Shown piece by piece: positions 17,785-25,512 of a stretch of 64,000 nt of DNA (the stretch's first letter is position 1; every line of letters starts with the position of its first letter). The translations under genes were made by a program, and so were the position numbers. The stretch is from positions 248,001 to 312,000 of the forward strand of contig NZ_CAKAKL010000006.1 in the NCBI RefSeq assembly GCF_916619195.1. Direction: 5' to 3'. This DNA is from Inquilinus sp. Marseille-Q2685 (GTDB lineage: Bacteria > Pseudomonadota > Alphaproteobacteria > DSM-16000 > Inquilinaceae). The notes beneath the pieces were generated by a model. It saw nothing but the letters and a program-made list of their open reading frames with translations. It searched no databases and was not told the origin of the DNA.

Positions 17785-19149
17785 ATGAGCTTCGACCTCG
17801 CTTCGATAGATCTGCGCATCCTCGGCCTCGCCATCCTCGGCGTCACCGTCCTGACCCTGCTGGTCGCGCTGTTCCGCCGGCCCAGGCTGGATGTCGCGCC
17901 GCTGACCGGAGCGATCGAGGATCTGCGCCGCGACCTGGCCCGGGTGGAGCAGGAGCTGCAGACGGCGGAGCGGCGCGGCGAGGCCTCGGCCGAGGCGCGG
18001 GACAGCCGGCAGCGGCAGGAGATCGCATCGTCGCTGCGCCACACCGGCGAGACCCTGGTCGGCGCCATGCGGGCGATCGGCGAGACCCAGCAGACCCGGC
18101 TCGACACCGTCGCCGCCCGGCTGCAGGCCTTGTCCGAATCGATGGCGCAGAGCCAGAACCGGCTGCGCGACACCATGGACCTGAACCTGCAGTCGCTGCG
18201 CAAGGAGAACGAGGCGAAGCTGGAGCAGATGCGCGCCACGGTCGACGAGAAGCTGCAGGCGACGCTGGAGGCGCGGCTGCAGACCCAGTTCCAGACCGTC
18301 AGCGAGCGGCTGGAGCGGGTGCATCAGGGCCTGGGCGAGATGCAGGTGCTGGCCGGCGGCGTCGGCGACCTGAAGAAGATGCTGTCCGGCGTGAAGACCC
18401 GCGGCACCTTCGGCGAGGAGCAGTTGGACGCCCTCTTGGAGCAGGTGCTGACCGAGGACCAGCTGGTGCGCAATGCCCGGCCGCGCGCCGACAGCACCGA
18501 GACGGTGGAATTCGCCATCCGCCTGCCCGAGGGCGTGCTGCTGCCGATCGACAGCAAGTTCCCGCAGGAGGATTACGAGCGGCTGATCCTGGCGATCGAG
18601 GCCGGCGACGCCGAGGCCGCGGCCAAGGCGGGCGTGGCGCTGGAGCGGCGGATGCGCGACGAGGCCAAGCGCATCGCCACGAAGTACATCTGCCCGCCGA
18701 CCACGACCGACTTCGCCGTGCTGTTCGTGCCGACCGAGGGGCTGTTCGCCGAGGTGCTGCGCCGCCCCGGCCTGCGCGAATCGATCCGCGAGCAGCACCG
18801 CGTCACCATCCTGGGCCCCACCACGCTGGGCGCCTTCCTGTCCAGCCTGCGCATGGGCTTCCGCACCCTGGCGATCCAGGAGAAATCCGCCGAGATCTGG
18901 CAGGTGCTGGGCGCGGTGAAGACCGAGTTCCGCACCTATGGCGAGCTGATGGGCAAGGTCGAGAAGAAGCTGCAGGAAGGCCAGAACGTGATCCACCAGA
19001 TCGGCGTCCGCAGCCGCGCCATCCACCGCAAGCTGCGCGAGGTGGAGGAGCTGCCGATGGACCGGGCCGCGCCGATCCTGGAGCTGGACGCGCCGGAGGC
19101 CGAGATGCCCACCGCCTCCAACGGCCCGGCGGAAGAAGACACGCCATAG
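17785..19149 (+). CDS. rmuC: DNA recombination protein RmuC
   Basis: 454 residues. One N-terminal membrane helix (about 10-28) is followed by a long coiled coil (about 40-190, rich in E, R, Q and L) and the RmuC domain with GVKTRGTFGEEQLDALLEQVL, LPIDSKFPQEDYERL and TKYICPPTTTDFAVLFVPTEGLFAEVL (in pieces). E. coli RmuC limits inversions at short repeats and has a nuclease-like fold. A weak hairpin (ACCCC/GGGGT, 17741-17754) separates it from the sugar operon, so it is probably expressed on its own. Confidence 0.92.
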   Translation: MSFDLASIDLRILGLAILGVTVLTLLVALFRRPRLDVAPLTGAIEDLRRDLARVEQELQTAERRGEASAEARDSRQRQEIASSLRHTGETLVGAMRAIGETQQTRLDTVAARLQALSESMAQSQNRLRDTMDLNLQSLRKENEAKLEQMRATVDEKLQATLEARLQTQFQTVSERLERVHQGLGEMQVLAGGVGDLKKMLSGVKTRGTFGEEQLDALLEQVLTEDQLVRNARPRADSTETVEFAIRLPEGVLLPIDSKFPQEDYERLILAIEAGDAEAAAKAGVALERRMRDEAKRIATKYICPPTTTDFAVLFVPTEGLFAEVLRRPGLRESIREQHRVTILGPTTLGAFLSSLRMGFRTLAIQEKSAEIWQVLGAVKTEFRTYGELMGKVEKKLQEGQNVIHQIGVRSRAIHRKLREVEELPMDRAAPILELDAPEAEMPTASNGPAEEDTP

Positions 19150-19223
19150 CCCTGTTGCATCGGAAGGCCGCGGGCCCTATCCAGTCATCATTCATCCGAC
19201 AATAGGTCGAGAGAGGAAACCAG

Positions 19224-20663
19224 ATGAGCGTCCACGCCAACTACATCGCCGGGTCCTGGGTCGAAGGCCCGGACGCGTCGAAGAACGTGAACCCGTCGGA
19301 CCTGTCGGACGTGATCGGCGAATACGCCCGCGCCGACCGCGCCCAGGCGGAACAGGCGATCGCCGCGGCCCGCGCCGCCTTCCCGAAATGGTCGATGACG
19401 ACGCTGCAGGAGCGGCACGACCTGCTGGACAAGATCGGCAACACCATCCTGGCGCGGAAGGAGGAGCTGGGCCGGCTGCTGTCGCGCGAGGAGGGCAAGA
19501 CCCTGCCCGAGGGCATCGGCGAGGCCGCCCGCGCCGGCCAGATCTTCAAGTTCTTCGCCGGCGAGGTGCTGCGCATCCAGGGCGAGAAGCTGGCCTCGGT
19601 CCGCCCCGGCATCGATGTCGAGATCACGCGTGAGCCGATCGGCGTCATCGGCCTGATCACGCCGTGGAACTTCCCGATCGCGATCCCGGCCTGGAAGATC
19701 GCCCCGGCGCTGGCCTACGGCAACTGCATCGTGTTCAAGCCGGCCGACCTGGTGCCGGGCAGCGCCTGGGCGCTGTCGCAGATCATCGTCGATTCGGGCG
19801 TCCCGGCCGGCGTGTTCAACCTGGTGATGGGCCGCGGCTCGGTGGTCGGCGAGGCCTTCGTCGCCAGCAAGGATGTCGACGCCATCACCTTCACCGGGTC
19901 GGTCGCCACCGGCCGCGGTATCGCCGTGCGCTGCGCCGAGAGCGGCAAGAAGGTGCAGCTCGAGATGGGCGGCAAGAACCCGATGGTCATCCTCGACGAC
20001 GCGGACCTGAACACCGCCGTCGGGGCCGCCACCAACAGCGCCTTCTTCTCCACCGGCCAGCGCTGCACCGCCTCGTCGCGCCTGATCGTGACCGAGGGCA
20101 TCCATGACCGCTTCGTCGCGGCGATGACCGAGAAGCTGAAGTCGCTGAAGGTCGACAACGCGCTGAAGCAGGGCACCGATATCGGCCCGGTGGTGGACCA
20201 GAGCCAGTTGGACCAGGACCTGTCCTATATCGACATCGGCGTCAAGGAAGGCGCCAAGCTGGCGGTCGGCGGCGAGCGGCTGAACCGCGAGACCGAGGGC
20301 TTCTACCTGTCGCCGGCGCTGTTCACCGAGACCACCAGCGACATGCGGATCAACCGCGAGGAGATCTTCGGGCCGGTCGCCTCGGTGATCCGGGTCAAGG
20401 ACTACGAGCAGGCGCTGGCGACGGCGAACGACACGGAGTTCGGCCTGTCCGCCGGCATCGCCACCACGAGCCTGAAGCACGCCAGCCACTTCAAGCGGGC
20501 CAGCCAGGCCGGCATGGTGATGGTGAACCTGCCGACGGCGGGCGTGGACTATCACGTGCCGTTCGGCGGCCGGAAGGGCTCCAGCTACGGCCCGCGCGAG
20601 CAGGGCCGCTACGCCGCGGAGTTCTACACCGTGGTCAAGACCGCCTACACCTTCCCGGGCTGA
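19224..20663 (+). CDS. NAD(P)-dependent aldehyde dehydrogenase (KGSADH/succinate-semialdehyde type)
   Basis: 479-residue ALDH with general base E247 (QLEMGGKNP) and nucleophile C281 (STGQRCTASS). The motifs ITPWNFPIAIPAWKIAPALAYGN and FGGRKGSSYGPREQG place it near the alpha-ketoglutaric semialdehyde dehydrogenases of pentose and hexarate degradation, which make 2-oxoglutarate. Succinate semialdehyde is the main alternative. GAGAGGAAA lies before ATG 19224. It follows rmuC by 74 bases and ends at a strong terminator. Location near the sugar-acid cluster supports the KGSADH reading. Confidence 0.85.
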   Translation: MSVHANYIAGSWVEGPDASKNVNPSDLSDVIGEYARADRAQAEQAIAAARAAFPKWSMTTLQERHDLLDKIGNTILARKEELGRLLSREEGKTLPEGIGEAARAGQIFKFFAGEVLRIQGEKLASVRPGIDVEITREPIGVIGLITPWNFPIAIPAWKIAPALAYGNCIVFKPADLVPGSAWALSQIIVDSGVPAGVFNLVMGRGSVVGEAFVASKDVDAITFTGSVATGRGIAVRCAESGKKVQLEMGGKNPMVILDDADLNTAVGAATNSAFFSTGQRCTASSRLIVTEGIHDRFVAAMTEKLKSLKVDNALKQGTDIGPVVDQSQLDQDLSYIDIGVKEGAKLAVGGERLNRETEGFYLSPALFTETTSDMRINREEIFGPVASVIRVKDYEQALATANDTEFGLSAGIATTSLKHASHFKRASQAGMVMVNLPTAGVDYHVPFGGRKGSSYGPREQGRYAAEFYTVVKTAYTFPG

Positions 20664-20683
20664 TTCCATCCTGGGCGGAATGC

Positions 20684-20720
20684 GGAAGGGCCCGGCCAGC
20701 GATGGCCGGGCCCTTTCCAT
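20684..20720 (+). terminator. rho-independent terminator after the aldehyde dehydrogenase gene
   Basis: A 13-bp perfect stem AAGGGCCCGGCCA/TGGCCGGGCCCTT closes around GCGA, then TCC and CATTC follow. It lies 20 bases after the stop. Confidence 0.85.
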
Positions 20721-20750
20721 TCGCATCGGCACTTGCGGTTCGGGACGGAA

Positions 20751-20777
20751 TGACCAATATGACCATAATGACCATCA
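20751..20777 (+). promoter_or_regulatory. three tandem 9-base repeats before the Phd/VapC pair
   Basis: TGACCAATA, TGACCATAA and TGACCATCA follow each other without gaps, ending 16 bases before the GTG start of the antitoxin. A direct-repeat site directly upstream of an antitoxin gene is probably its autoregulatory operator. The 9-base period is unusual because it is not a full helical turn. Confidence 0.5.
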
Positions 20778-20793
20778 CATGATGGAGATCACC

Positions 20794-21048
20794 GTGAGTG
20801 CAGGAACCTGGAGTGTCGCCGAAGCCAAGGCGAAGTTCAGCGAAGTCATCGATCGTGCCCGCCGCGAAGGCCCCCAGACTGTCACCCGGAACGGGCAGTC
20901 CGCGGTCGTGGTGGTGTCCGCCGAGGAATGGGAACGGAAAACGAAGCGCGTCGGCACCCTCGCAGACTTCTTTGCCGCTTCTCCTCTCCGTGGCTCAGAA
21001 GTGGACACCGAACGGCTCAAAGACGGCCCCCGCGAGACCGACCTTTGA
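20794..21048 (+). CDS. antitoxin of the Phd/YefM family (VapB-like partner)
   Basis: 84 residues: WSVAEAKAKFSEVIDRARREGPQTVTRNGQ is the Phd DNA-binding domain, followed by SAVVVVSAEEWER and a short toxin-binding tail. GTG 20794 is preferred because GGAG lies 6 bases upstream. ATG 20779 and 20782 are in frame but lie against the repeats without a ribosome-binding site. The stop overlaps the TTG start of the PIN-domain toxin by 4 bases. Confidence 0.85.
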   Translation: MSAGTWSVAEAKAKFSEVIDRARREGPQTVTRNGQSAVVVVSAEEWERKTKRVGTLADFFAASPLRGSEVDTERLKDGPRETDL

Positions 21049-21479
21049 CCTTCCTTCTCGACACCAACGTCGTCTCGGAGTGGAAGAAGCCCGCTCCCGA
21101 CGCCAGCGTCGTCGCTTGGCTGGCCAACATCGATGAAGACCGGACGTTTCTGAGCGTCGTCACTCTGGCGGAGCTGCGCTACGGCATCGACCGCCTGCCC
21201 GATGGAAAGCGGCGCAACCTGCTTGATCATTGGCTGACTCATGACCTCCCGATGCGCTTCGAGTCCCGGATCCTGTCGGTCGATCCGGCCGTGGCGGATG
21301 CTTGGGGCATTATCATTGCACGGCGAGCCGCCATGGGCCGGCCGATCAGCGCCATGGATGCCTTCATGGCGGCCACCGCCCAAGTCCACAACCTCACGCT
21401 GGTGACCCGCAACGTCTCGGATTTCGAGGCCTCGGTCGCATCGATCGTGAATCCGTGGACTCGCCCTCCGTCTGCCTGA
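21045..21479 (+). CDS. vapC: VapC-type PIN-domain toxin
   Basis: 144-residue PIN-domain ribonuclease. The acidic Mg-binding residues are seen in FLLDTNVVSEW (Asp), VVTLAELRYGI (Glu), ISAMDAFMAATA (Asp) and LVTRNVSDFE (Asp). Such toxins cut tRNA or rRNA. It starts at TTG 21045 inside the antitoxin stop. Its neighbour is the RNA-repair locus, which is suggestive because RtcB/RtcA repair such cuts, but adjacency alone proves nothing. Confidence 0.9.
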   Translation: MTFLLDTNVVSEWKKPAPDASVVAWLANIDEDRTFLSVVTLAELRYGIDRLPDGKRRNLLDHWLTHDLPMRFESRILSVDPAVADAWGIIIARRAAMGRPISAMDAFMAATAQVHNLTLVTRNVSDFEASVASIVNPWTRPPSA

Positions 21480-21491
21480 TGACCGTCACCC

Positions 21492-23093
21492 TCAAGCCCC
21501 GCCCGTCACCGCCTGCCAGTCCAGCCCGAAGCGGGCGAGGTATTTGCGCAGGCGGTCGGCGTCGTTCGCGCTGGTCTTCTGCGCCCGTGACGCGGCGAAC
21601 AGCGTCCGCCCCGCGGCGCTGAGCGAGCTGCTGGTCCGGCACACGCCCACCACCGCGGCCAGCTGGGCCCGGTCAAACAGGTCGATCCGCGCCAGCCGCT
21701 CCGGCCCCAAGAGCCCGGCCAGCAGCGCCTCGCCCGCATCCTCGCCGGCGCGCGACCAGATGCGCTTCAGCCGCTCGATCTCCTCTTCCACCACCGCCTC
21801 GTTGATCCGGCCGGAGGGGGCGAAGGTGGCCATCCGGGTGATCGAGGCGCCGAGGTCGCGGAAATTGGCGCTCCACACCGCCTCGGGCGAGGTGGCGAAG
21901 GCCAGATAGCGGTCCCGCGCCTCGCGGTTGAAGGTGATCTGCACCCCTTCCCGCTCGGCATGGCGGCGCAGCTCGAACTCCAGGTTCGGTTCGATGTCCT
22001 CGCGCCGGTCGCGCAGCCCCGGCAGGGTGAAGGTCCACAAGTTCAGCCGCGCCAGCAGGTCCTCGCGGAACCGGCCGCGGGCGACGTCGACCGAGAGGTC
22101 GCGATTGGTGCCGGCGATCAGCTGGAAATCGCTCGCCACCTCCCTGTCCGCGCCGACCGGCGGGAACCGCTTCTCCTCCACCGCGCGCAGGATCATCGCC
22201 TGCTCGTCGGCGCCGAGCTCGCCGATCTCGTCGAGGAACAGGATGCCGCGATCGGCCGAGCGCAGCAGCCCGGCGCGGTCCTGCAGCGCACCGGTGAAAG
22301 CGCCCTTCACATGGCCGAACAGGGCCGACATGGCGCCGTCGCCGCGCAGCGTGGCGCAGTTGACCTCGACGAACGGCCCTTCGACCTGGTGCCGCGCCTT
22401 TTTCAGATCGTAGATCCGCCGCGCCAGCTGCGACTTGCCGGCCCCGGTCGGGCCGATCAGCAGCAAGGGCGCCTTCGACCGGATCGCCACCTGCTCGATC
22501 TGGTCGATCATGCGATTGAAGGCGGCGTTGCGGGTGGCGATGCCGGATTTCAGGAAGGACGCCGCCTCCTCCCGCTCCGCCTCGAAGCGGGTGGCGATGC
22601 GGTCGTAGCGCGACAGGTCCAGGTCGATGACGTCGTAGCCGCCGGGATGGCCCGCCTCCCACCGCTTCGGCGGGGTCAGCTGCAGCAGGCGCGCCGGCAG
22701 GTAGTGCGCCTCGGTCAGCAGGAACCAGCAGATCTGGATCACATGCGTGCCGGTGGTGATGTTGACCAGGTACTCCTCGTCCTCCGTATCGAAGTCGTAG
22801 GCGCGGGCGAAATCCAGCATCGCCGCGAACACCTCCTGGAAGTCCCAGGCGTTGCGCAGGTTCATCAGGTTGAAGCGGACCACCGTGTCCGGCGATACGG
22901 CCTGGATGTCGCCGGCGACGCGCTTGGCCAGCGCGGCGGAATGGGTGTCGTGGATCAGCTCCAGCCGATCCACCAGCATGTCCTCGTGCTGGCACAGCGC
23001 CACGGTGGGCCGCCACCGCTCCCACCGGCTGTCCAGCTTGCCGGCATCCATGGTGGTGCCGATGAAGCCGATGACCACCCGTCGCTTCGGCAT
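21492..23093 (-). CDS. rtcR: sigma-54-dependent activator of RNA repair, RtcR
   Basis: 533 residues in three parts. An N-terminal CARF-like sensor spans about 1-180 (VVIGFIGTTMDAG, EEYLVNITTGTHVIQICWF in pieces). An AAA+ domain carries Walker A GPTGAGKS (214-221), the sigma-54 contact loop GAFTGA (264-269) and Walker B LFLDEIGE. A C-terminal helix-turn-helix lies near 470-520. It is divergent from rsr and activates the operon when it senses an RNA-derived ligand; in Salmonella damaged tRNA pieces have been implicated. Its ribosome-binding site AGGATA overlaps the first putative RtcR site. Confidence 0.93.
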   Translation of the reverse strand: MPKRRVVIGFIGTTMDAGKLDSRWERWRPTVALCQHEDMLVDRLELIHDTHSAALAKRVAGDIQAVSPDTVVRFNLMNLRNAWDFQEVFAAMLDFARAYDFDTEDEEYLVNITTGTHVIQICWFLLTEAHYLPARLLQLTPPKRWEAGHPGGYDVIDLDLSRYDRIATRFEAEREEAASFLKSGIATRNAAFNRMIDQIEQVAIRSKAPLLLIGPTGAGKSQLARRIYDLKKARHQVEGPFVEVNCATLRGDGAMSALFGHVKGAFTGALQDRAGLLRSADRGILFLDEIGELGADEQAMILRAVEEKRFPPVGADREVASDFQLIAGTNRDLSVDVARGRFREDLLARLNLWTFTLPGLRDRREDIEPNLEFELRRHAEREGVQITFNREARDRYLAFATSPEAVWSANFRDLGASITRMATFAPSGRINEAVVEEEIERLKRIWSRAGEDAGEALLAGLLGPERLARIDLFDRAQLAAVVGVCRTSSSLSAAGRTLFAASRAQKTSANDADRLRKYLARFGLDWQAVTGGA

Positions 23094-23098
23094 GGATT

Positions 23099-23132
23099 TA
23101 TCCTATAAGATAAATATCGATCCTATGGGATC
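23099..23132 (+). promoter_or_regulatory. two RtcR upstream activating sites (candidate)
   Basis: Two 14-base imperfect palindromes, TATCCTATAAGATA (23099-23112) and GATCCTATGGGATC (23119-23132), share the core ATCCTATRRGAT. Their centres are 20 bases apart, two helical turns, so dimers would lie on one face. They end 113 bases before the -24 element, a normal enhancer distance. AT-rich DNA between (around 23165-23200) could bend. Confidence 0.55.
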
Positions 23133-23243
23133 GGATTTCAGCATCATCATCGATGATCAGCACACTGTAAATCGCGGCCTTAAAATTTTTTATCCCCTCA
23201 TTATCAGCCCCTTATGCGGAATCGGCGAACCGGCCGTCCGGAG

Positions 23244-23260
23244 TTGGCACGCGCTTCGCT
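23244..23260 (+). promoter_or_regulatory. sigma-54 promoter of the rsr-Y RNA-rtcBA operon
   Basis: TTGGCAC-N5-TCGCT: GG at 23246-23247 and GC at 23258-23259 are separated by exactly 10 bases, as in -24/-12 promoters (TGGCAC-N5-TTGCA). Transcription would begin near 23271, about 23 bases before the rsr start. The divergent rtcR gene encodes the matching activator. Confidence 0.75.
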
Positions 23261-23293
23261 TAAGGGGAGGTCGTACACCGAAGGATGACGATC

Positions 23294-24853
23294 ATGGCAA
23301 ACAAGTCCGTGTTTGCTTCGCTGATGGGAAGGCTGCTTCCGCGCAGCGACGCCGTGAACCACGAGGGGGCCCAGGCCTACGCCCTGACGCCGCGCCACGC
23401 GCTGGCGCAGCTGGCGGCGACCGGGACGCTCCACCGGACGTTCTACGCCGATGCGCGGGAGCAGCTGGACCAGGTGCTCGCCCTCGCCCGCGAGGTCGAG
23501 CCCGGTTTCATCGCCCGCACCGCGGTCCATGCCCGCGAGCGGGGGCACATGAAGGACATGCCGGCTTTGCTGGTCGCCCTTCTGTCCACCCTCGAGACGC
23601 CCGATTTCGCGCCGGCCTTCCGGCGCATGGTCGACAACGGCCGCATGCTGCGCAGCTTCGTGCAGATCATGCGGTCGGGCGCCGTGGGGCGGAAGTCGCT
23701 GGGCACCCGGCCGAAGCGGCTGGTGCAGGCATGGCTGGAGCAGGCCTCGGACATCGAGATCATGCGGGCGGCGGTGGGGCAGGATCCCTCGCTGGCCGAC
23801 GTGGTCAAGATGGTGCACCCGAAGCCGGCGGATCCGTCGCGCCAGGCGCTGTATGGCTGGCTGATCGGCCGGCCGTACGACGCCACGGCGCTGCCGGAGG
23901 TGGTGCGGGCCTTCGAGGCCTTCAAGCGCGACCCGTCGGCGCCCGTGCCGGACGTGCCCTTCCAGATGCTGACGGCGCTGCCGCTGACGCGGGAGCACTG
24001 GGCGGCGATCGGGGAGAAGGCCGGCTGGCACATGCTGCGGATGAACCTGAACACCTTCGCGCGCCACGGCGTGTTCGAGGTGGACGGGTTCGCCGAGCGG
24101 GTGGCGGCCCGGCTGCGCGACCCGGAGGCGATCCGGCGGGCCCGGGTGTTCCCGTACCAGCTGATGGCGGCGTACGCCATGGCGGGGGCGGGGGTGCCGG
24201 CGGTGGTGCGCGAGGCGCTGCAGGACGCGATGGAGGTCGCGGTCGGCAACGTCCCGGCGCTGCCGGGTCGGGTGGTCGTCTGCCCCGACGTGTCGGGGTC
24301 GATGGGCTCCCCGGTCACCGGCCACCGGGCCGGCGGGACGACTTCGGTGCGCTGCATCGACGTCGCCGCGCTGGTGGCGGCGGCGGTGCTGCGGGCCAAC
24401 CGGTCGGCCAGGGTCATCCCGTTCGAGCAGAGGGTGGTCGAGATCGACCTCAATCCGCGCGATTCGGTGATGACCAATGCGCGGAAGCTGGCCGCCATCG
24501 GCGGCGGCGGCACCAACTGCTCGGCCCCGGTCGAGCGGCTGGTGGCGGAGCGCGCCGCGGTCGACCTCGTCGTCTTCGTCTCGGACAACCAGTCCTGGGT
24601 CGATGCGGCGAAGCACCCGCACCAGGGCACCGGGCTGATGCAGGCCTGGGCCCGGCTGAAGGAGCGCAATCCGGAGGCCAGGCTGGTCTGCATCGACATC
24701 CAGCCCTACGCCACGACGCAGGCGCAGGAGCGGGCGGACATCCTCAACGTCGGGGGCTTCTCCGACGCGGTGTTCGACGCGATCGCCGCCTTCGCCGAAG
24801 CCGGGTCGGGCGCGGACCGCTGGGTCGACGAGATCGAGCGGATCGTGCTGTGA
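23294..24853 (+). CDS. rsr: Rsr, bacterial Ro60/TROVE-domain RNA-binding protein
   Basis: 519 residues. An N-terminal TROVE ring of HEAT-like repeats (about 15-310) is followed by a von Willebrand A domain whose metal site DVSGS is at 332-336. Ro rings bind misfolded RNA ends in the central hole and Y RNA on the outer face; with PNPase they form an RNA-degrading machine. ATG 23294 is chosen because AAGGA is 8 bases upstream; ATG 23285 overlaps that site. Eight candidate Y RNAs follow at once, which strongly supports the assignment. Confidence 0.94.
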   Translation: MANKSVFASLMGRLLPRSDAVNHEGAQAYALTPRHALAQLAATGTLHRTFYADAREQLDQVLALAREVEPGFIARTAVHARERGHMKDMPALLVALLSTLETPDFAPAFRRMVDNGRMLRSFVQIMRSGAVGRKSLGTRPKRLVQAWLEQASDIEIMRAAVGQDPSLADVVKMVHPKPADPSRQALYGWLIGRPYDATALPEVVRAFEAFKRDPSAPVPDVPFQMLTALPLTREHWAAIGEKAGWHMLRMNLNTFARHGVFEVDGFAERVAARLRDPEAIRRARVFPYQLMAAYAMAGAGVPAVVREALQDAMEVAVGNVPALPGRVVVCPDVSGSMGSPVTGHRAGGTTSVRCIDVAALVAAAVLRANRSARVIPFEQRVVEIDLNPRDSVMTNARKLAAIGGGGTNCSAPVERLVAERAAVDLVVFVSDNQSWVDAAKHPHQGTGLMQAWARLKERNPEARLVCIDIQPYATTQAQERADILNVGGFSDAVFDAIAAFAEAGSGADRWVDEIERIVL

Positions 24854-24897
24854 CGGATCGGGGCCGGGCGTCCGGGAGACCGGGCGCCCGGTCCCGG

Positions 24898-25008
24898 CCG
24901 GGAGGAATGCAGTCGGGACTCCATCGGACCCCGCAGGCGGGCCGGGCAACCGGCTGCGCACGGGGCGCCGCTTCGGCGGCGGTCGTCCCGGCACCCTCGT
25001 CCTCCCGG
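24898..25008 (+). ncRNA. candidate Y RNA, unit 1
   Basis: The ends form a perfect 9-bp stem (24898-24906 with 25000-25008). The Ro-binding strands read GAGGAATG and CCTCGTCCTC; the usual GNCGAA/GUCGNC pair is kept as a compensated swap. An inner helix GTCGGGAC/GTCCCGGC (24912-24919, 24985-24992) follows. Two capped hairpins fill the body: GCCGG-GCAA-CCGGC (24941-24954) and CGCCGC-TTCG-GCGGCG (24966-24981). No tRNA-like arms are seen. It begins 45 bases after the rsr stop. Confidence 0.6.
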
Positions 25009-25024
25009 TTGGAGATCCGAGAAT

Positions 25025-25134
25025 CATGGCGAATGCCGTGCGGGAGTACATCCACCCCCTGAGCGTGGCGTGCCGGAAACACGCCTCCGACCCCGTGTCG
25101 GAAGCTCGCCTCCTGCACACCACTCGTCGCCATG
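25025..25134 (+). ncRNA. candidate Y RNA, unit 2
   Basis: Terminal stem CATGGCGA/TCGCCATG (25025-25032, 25127-25134) carries GGCGAATG and ACTCGTCGCC. The inner helix GTGCGGGAG/CTCCTGCAC has one G-U (25038-25046, 25110-25118). Two small hairpins are GGCGTG/CACGCC (25067-25085) and TCCGAC/GTCGGA (25086-25102). AGTACAT after the inner helix is shared with unit 4 and nearly with unit 3. No T-arm is visible. Confidence 0.6.
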
Positions 25135-25148
25135 GCCGGAGGATCCCT

Positions 25149-25264
25149 CCGGCCGGCCGCCGGCCCGGCGAATGCCGCGGAGAGTACACTCGCACCGACC
25201 AGCAACGTACCCCGGTGCGGGGCTTCTCTCCCGACCCTTCGTCGCCGGGCCGGCGGCCGGCCGG
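25149..25264 (+). ncRNA. candidate Y RNA, unit 3 (long terminal stem)
   Basis: A perfect 23-bp GC-rich terminal helix joins 25149-25171 to 25242-25264, the longest in the array. Ro-type strands GGCGAATG and CTTCGTCGCC lie at its inner end. The inner helix is GGAGAG/CTCTCC (25179-25184, 25226-25231). A hairpin CGCACCG/CGGTGCG (25191-25219) fills the body. A competing hairpin GGCCGGAGG/CCTCCGGCC (25134-25154) overlaps its 5' edge and the end of unit 2. Confidence 0.6.
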
Positions 25265-25279
25265 TGGGGACGGCCGGAA

Positions 25280-25376
25280 GCCGGGGGGAATGCCGTCGGG
25301 AGTACATTGAAAACCTGCCGTCAAAAGCAGGCGCCGCTTCGGCGGCGGTCGTCCCGACATCCCTCGTTCCCCCGGC
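25280..25376 (+). ncRNA. candidate Y RNA, unit 4
   Basis: Shortest unit, 97 bases. Terminal stem 25280-25289 with 25367-25376 (10 bp, one G-U); strands GGGGAATG and CCTCGTTCCC are a covarying version of the motif. The inner helix GTCGGGA/TCCCGAC (25295-25301, 25352-25358) and a hairpin CCTGC/GCAGG (25314-25331) follow. Positions 25330-25356 are identical to 24964-24990 of unit 1, including the TTCG-capped hairpin. Confidence 0.6.
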
Positions 25377-25386
25377 CGATCGTTTC

Positions 25387-25503
25387 GTGACGAATGCCGG
25401 TGGAACTCCATGTAGGCGGGTTCGACTCCCGCCGGGTCCGGTTTCCATCACCGGCCCCGTCGCTCAGCGGTCGAGCAATGGTTTCGCCACCCCTCGTCGT
25501 CAC
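25387..25503 (+). ncRNA. candidate Y RNA with tRNA-like domain, unit 5
   Basis: Terminal stem GTGACGA/TCGTCAC (25387-25393, 25497-25503) with the full motif GACGAATG and CCTCGTCGTC. Inner helix GGTGG/CCACC. The body is a permuted tRNA: T-arm GCGGG-TTCGACT-CCCGC (25416-25432), acceptor strands CGGGTCC (25433-25439) and GGCCCCG (25453-25459) joined by a loop, then a D-arm GCTC-AGCGGTC-GAGC (25462-25476). One mismatch lies in the acceptor stem. There is no anticodon arm; the Ro stem takes its place, as in YrlA-type Y RNAs. Confidence 0.72.
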
Positions 25504-25512
25504 ACCCCTCGC

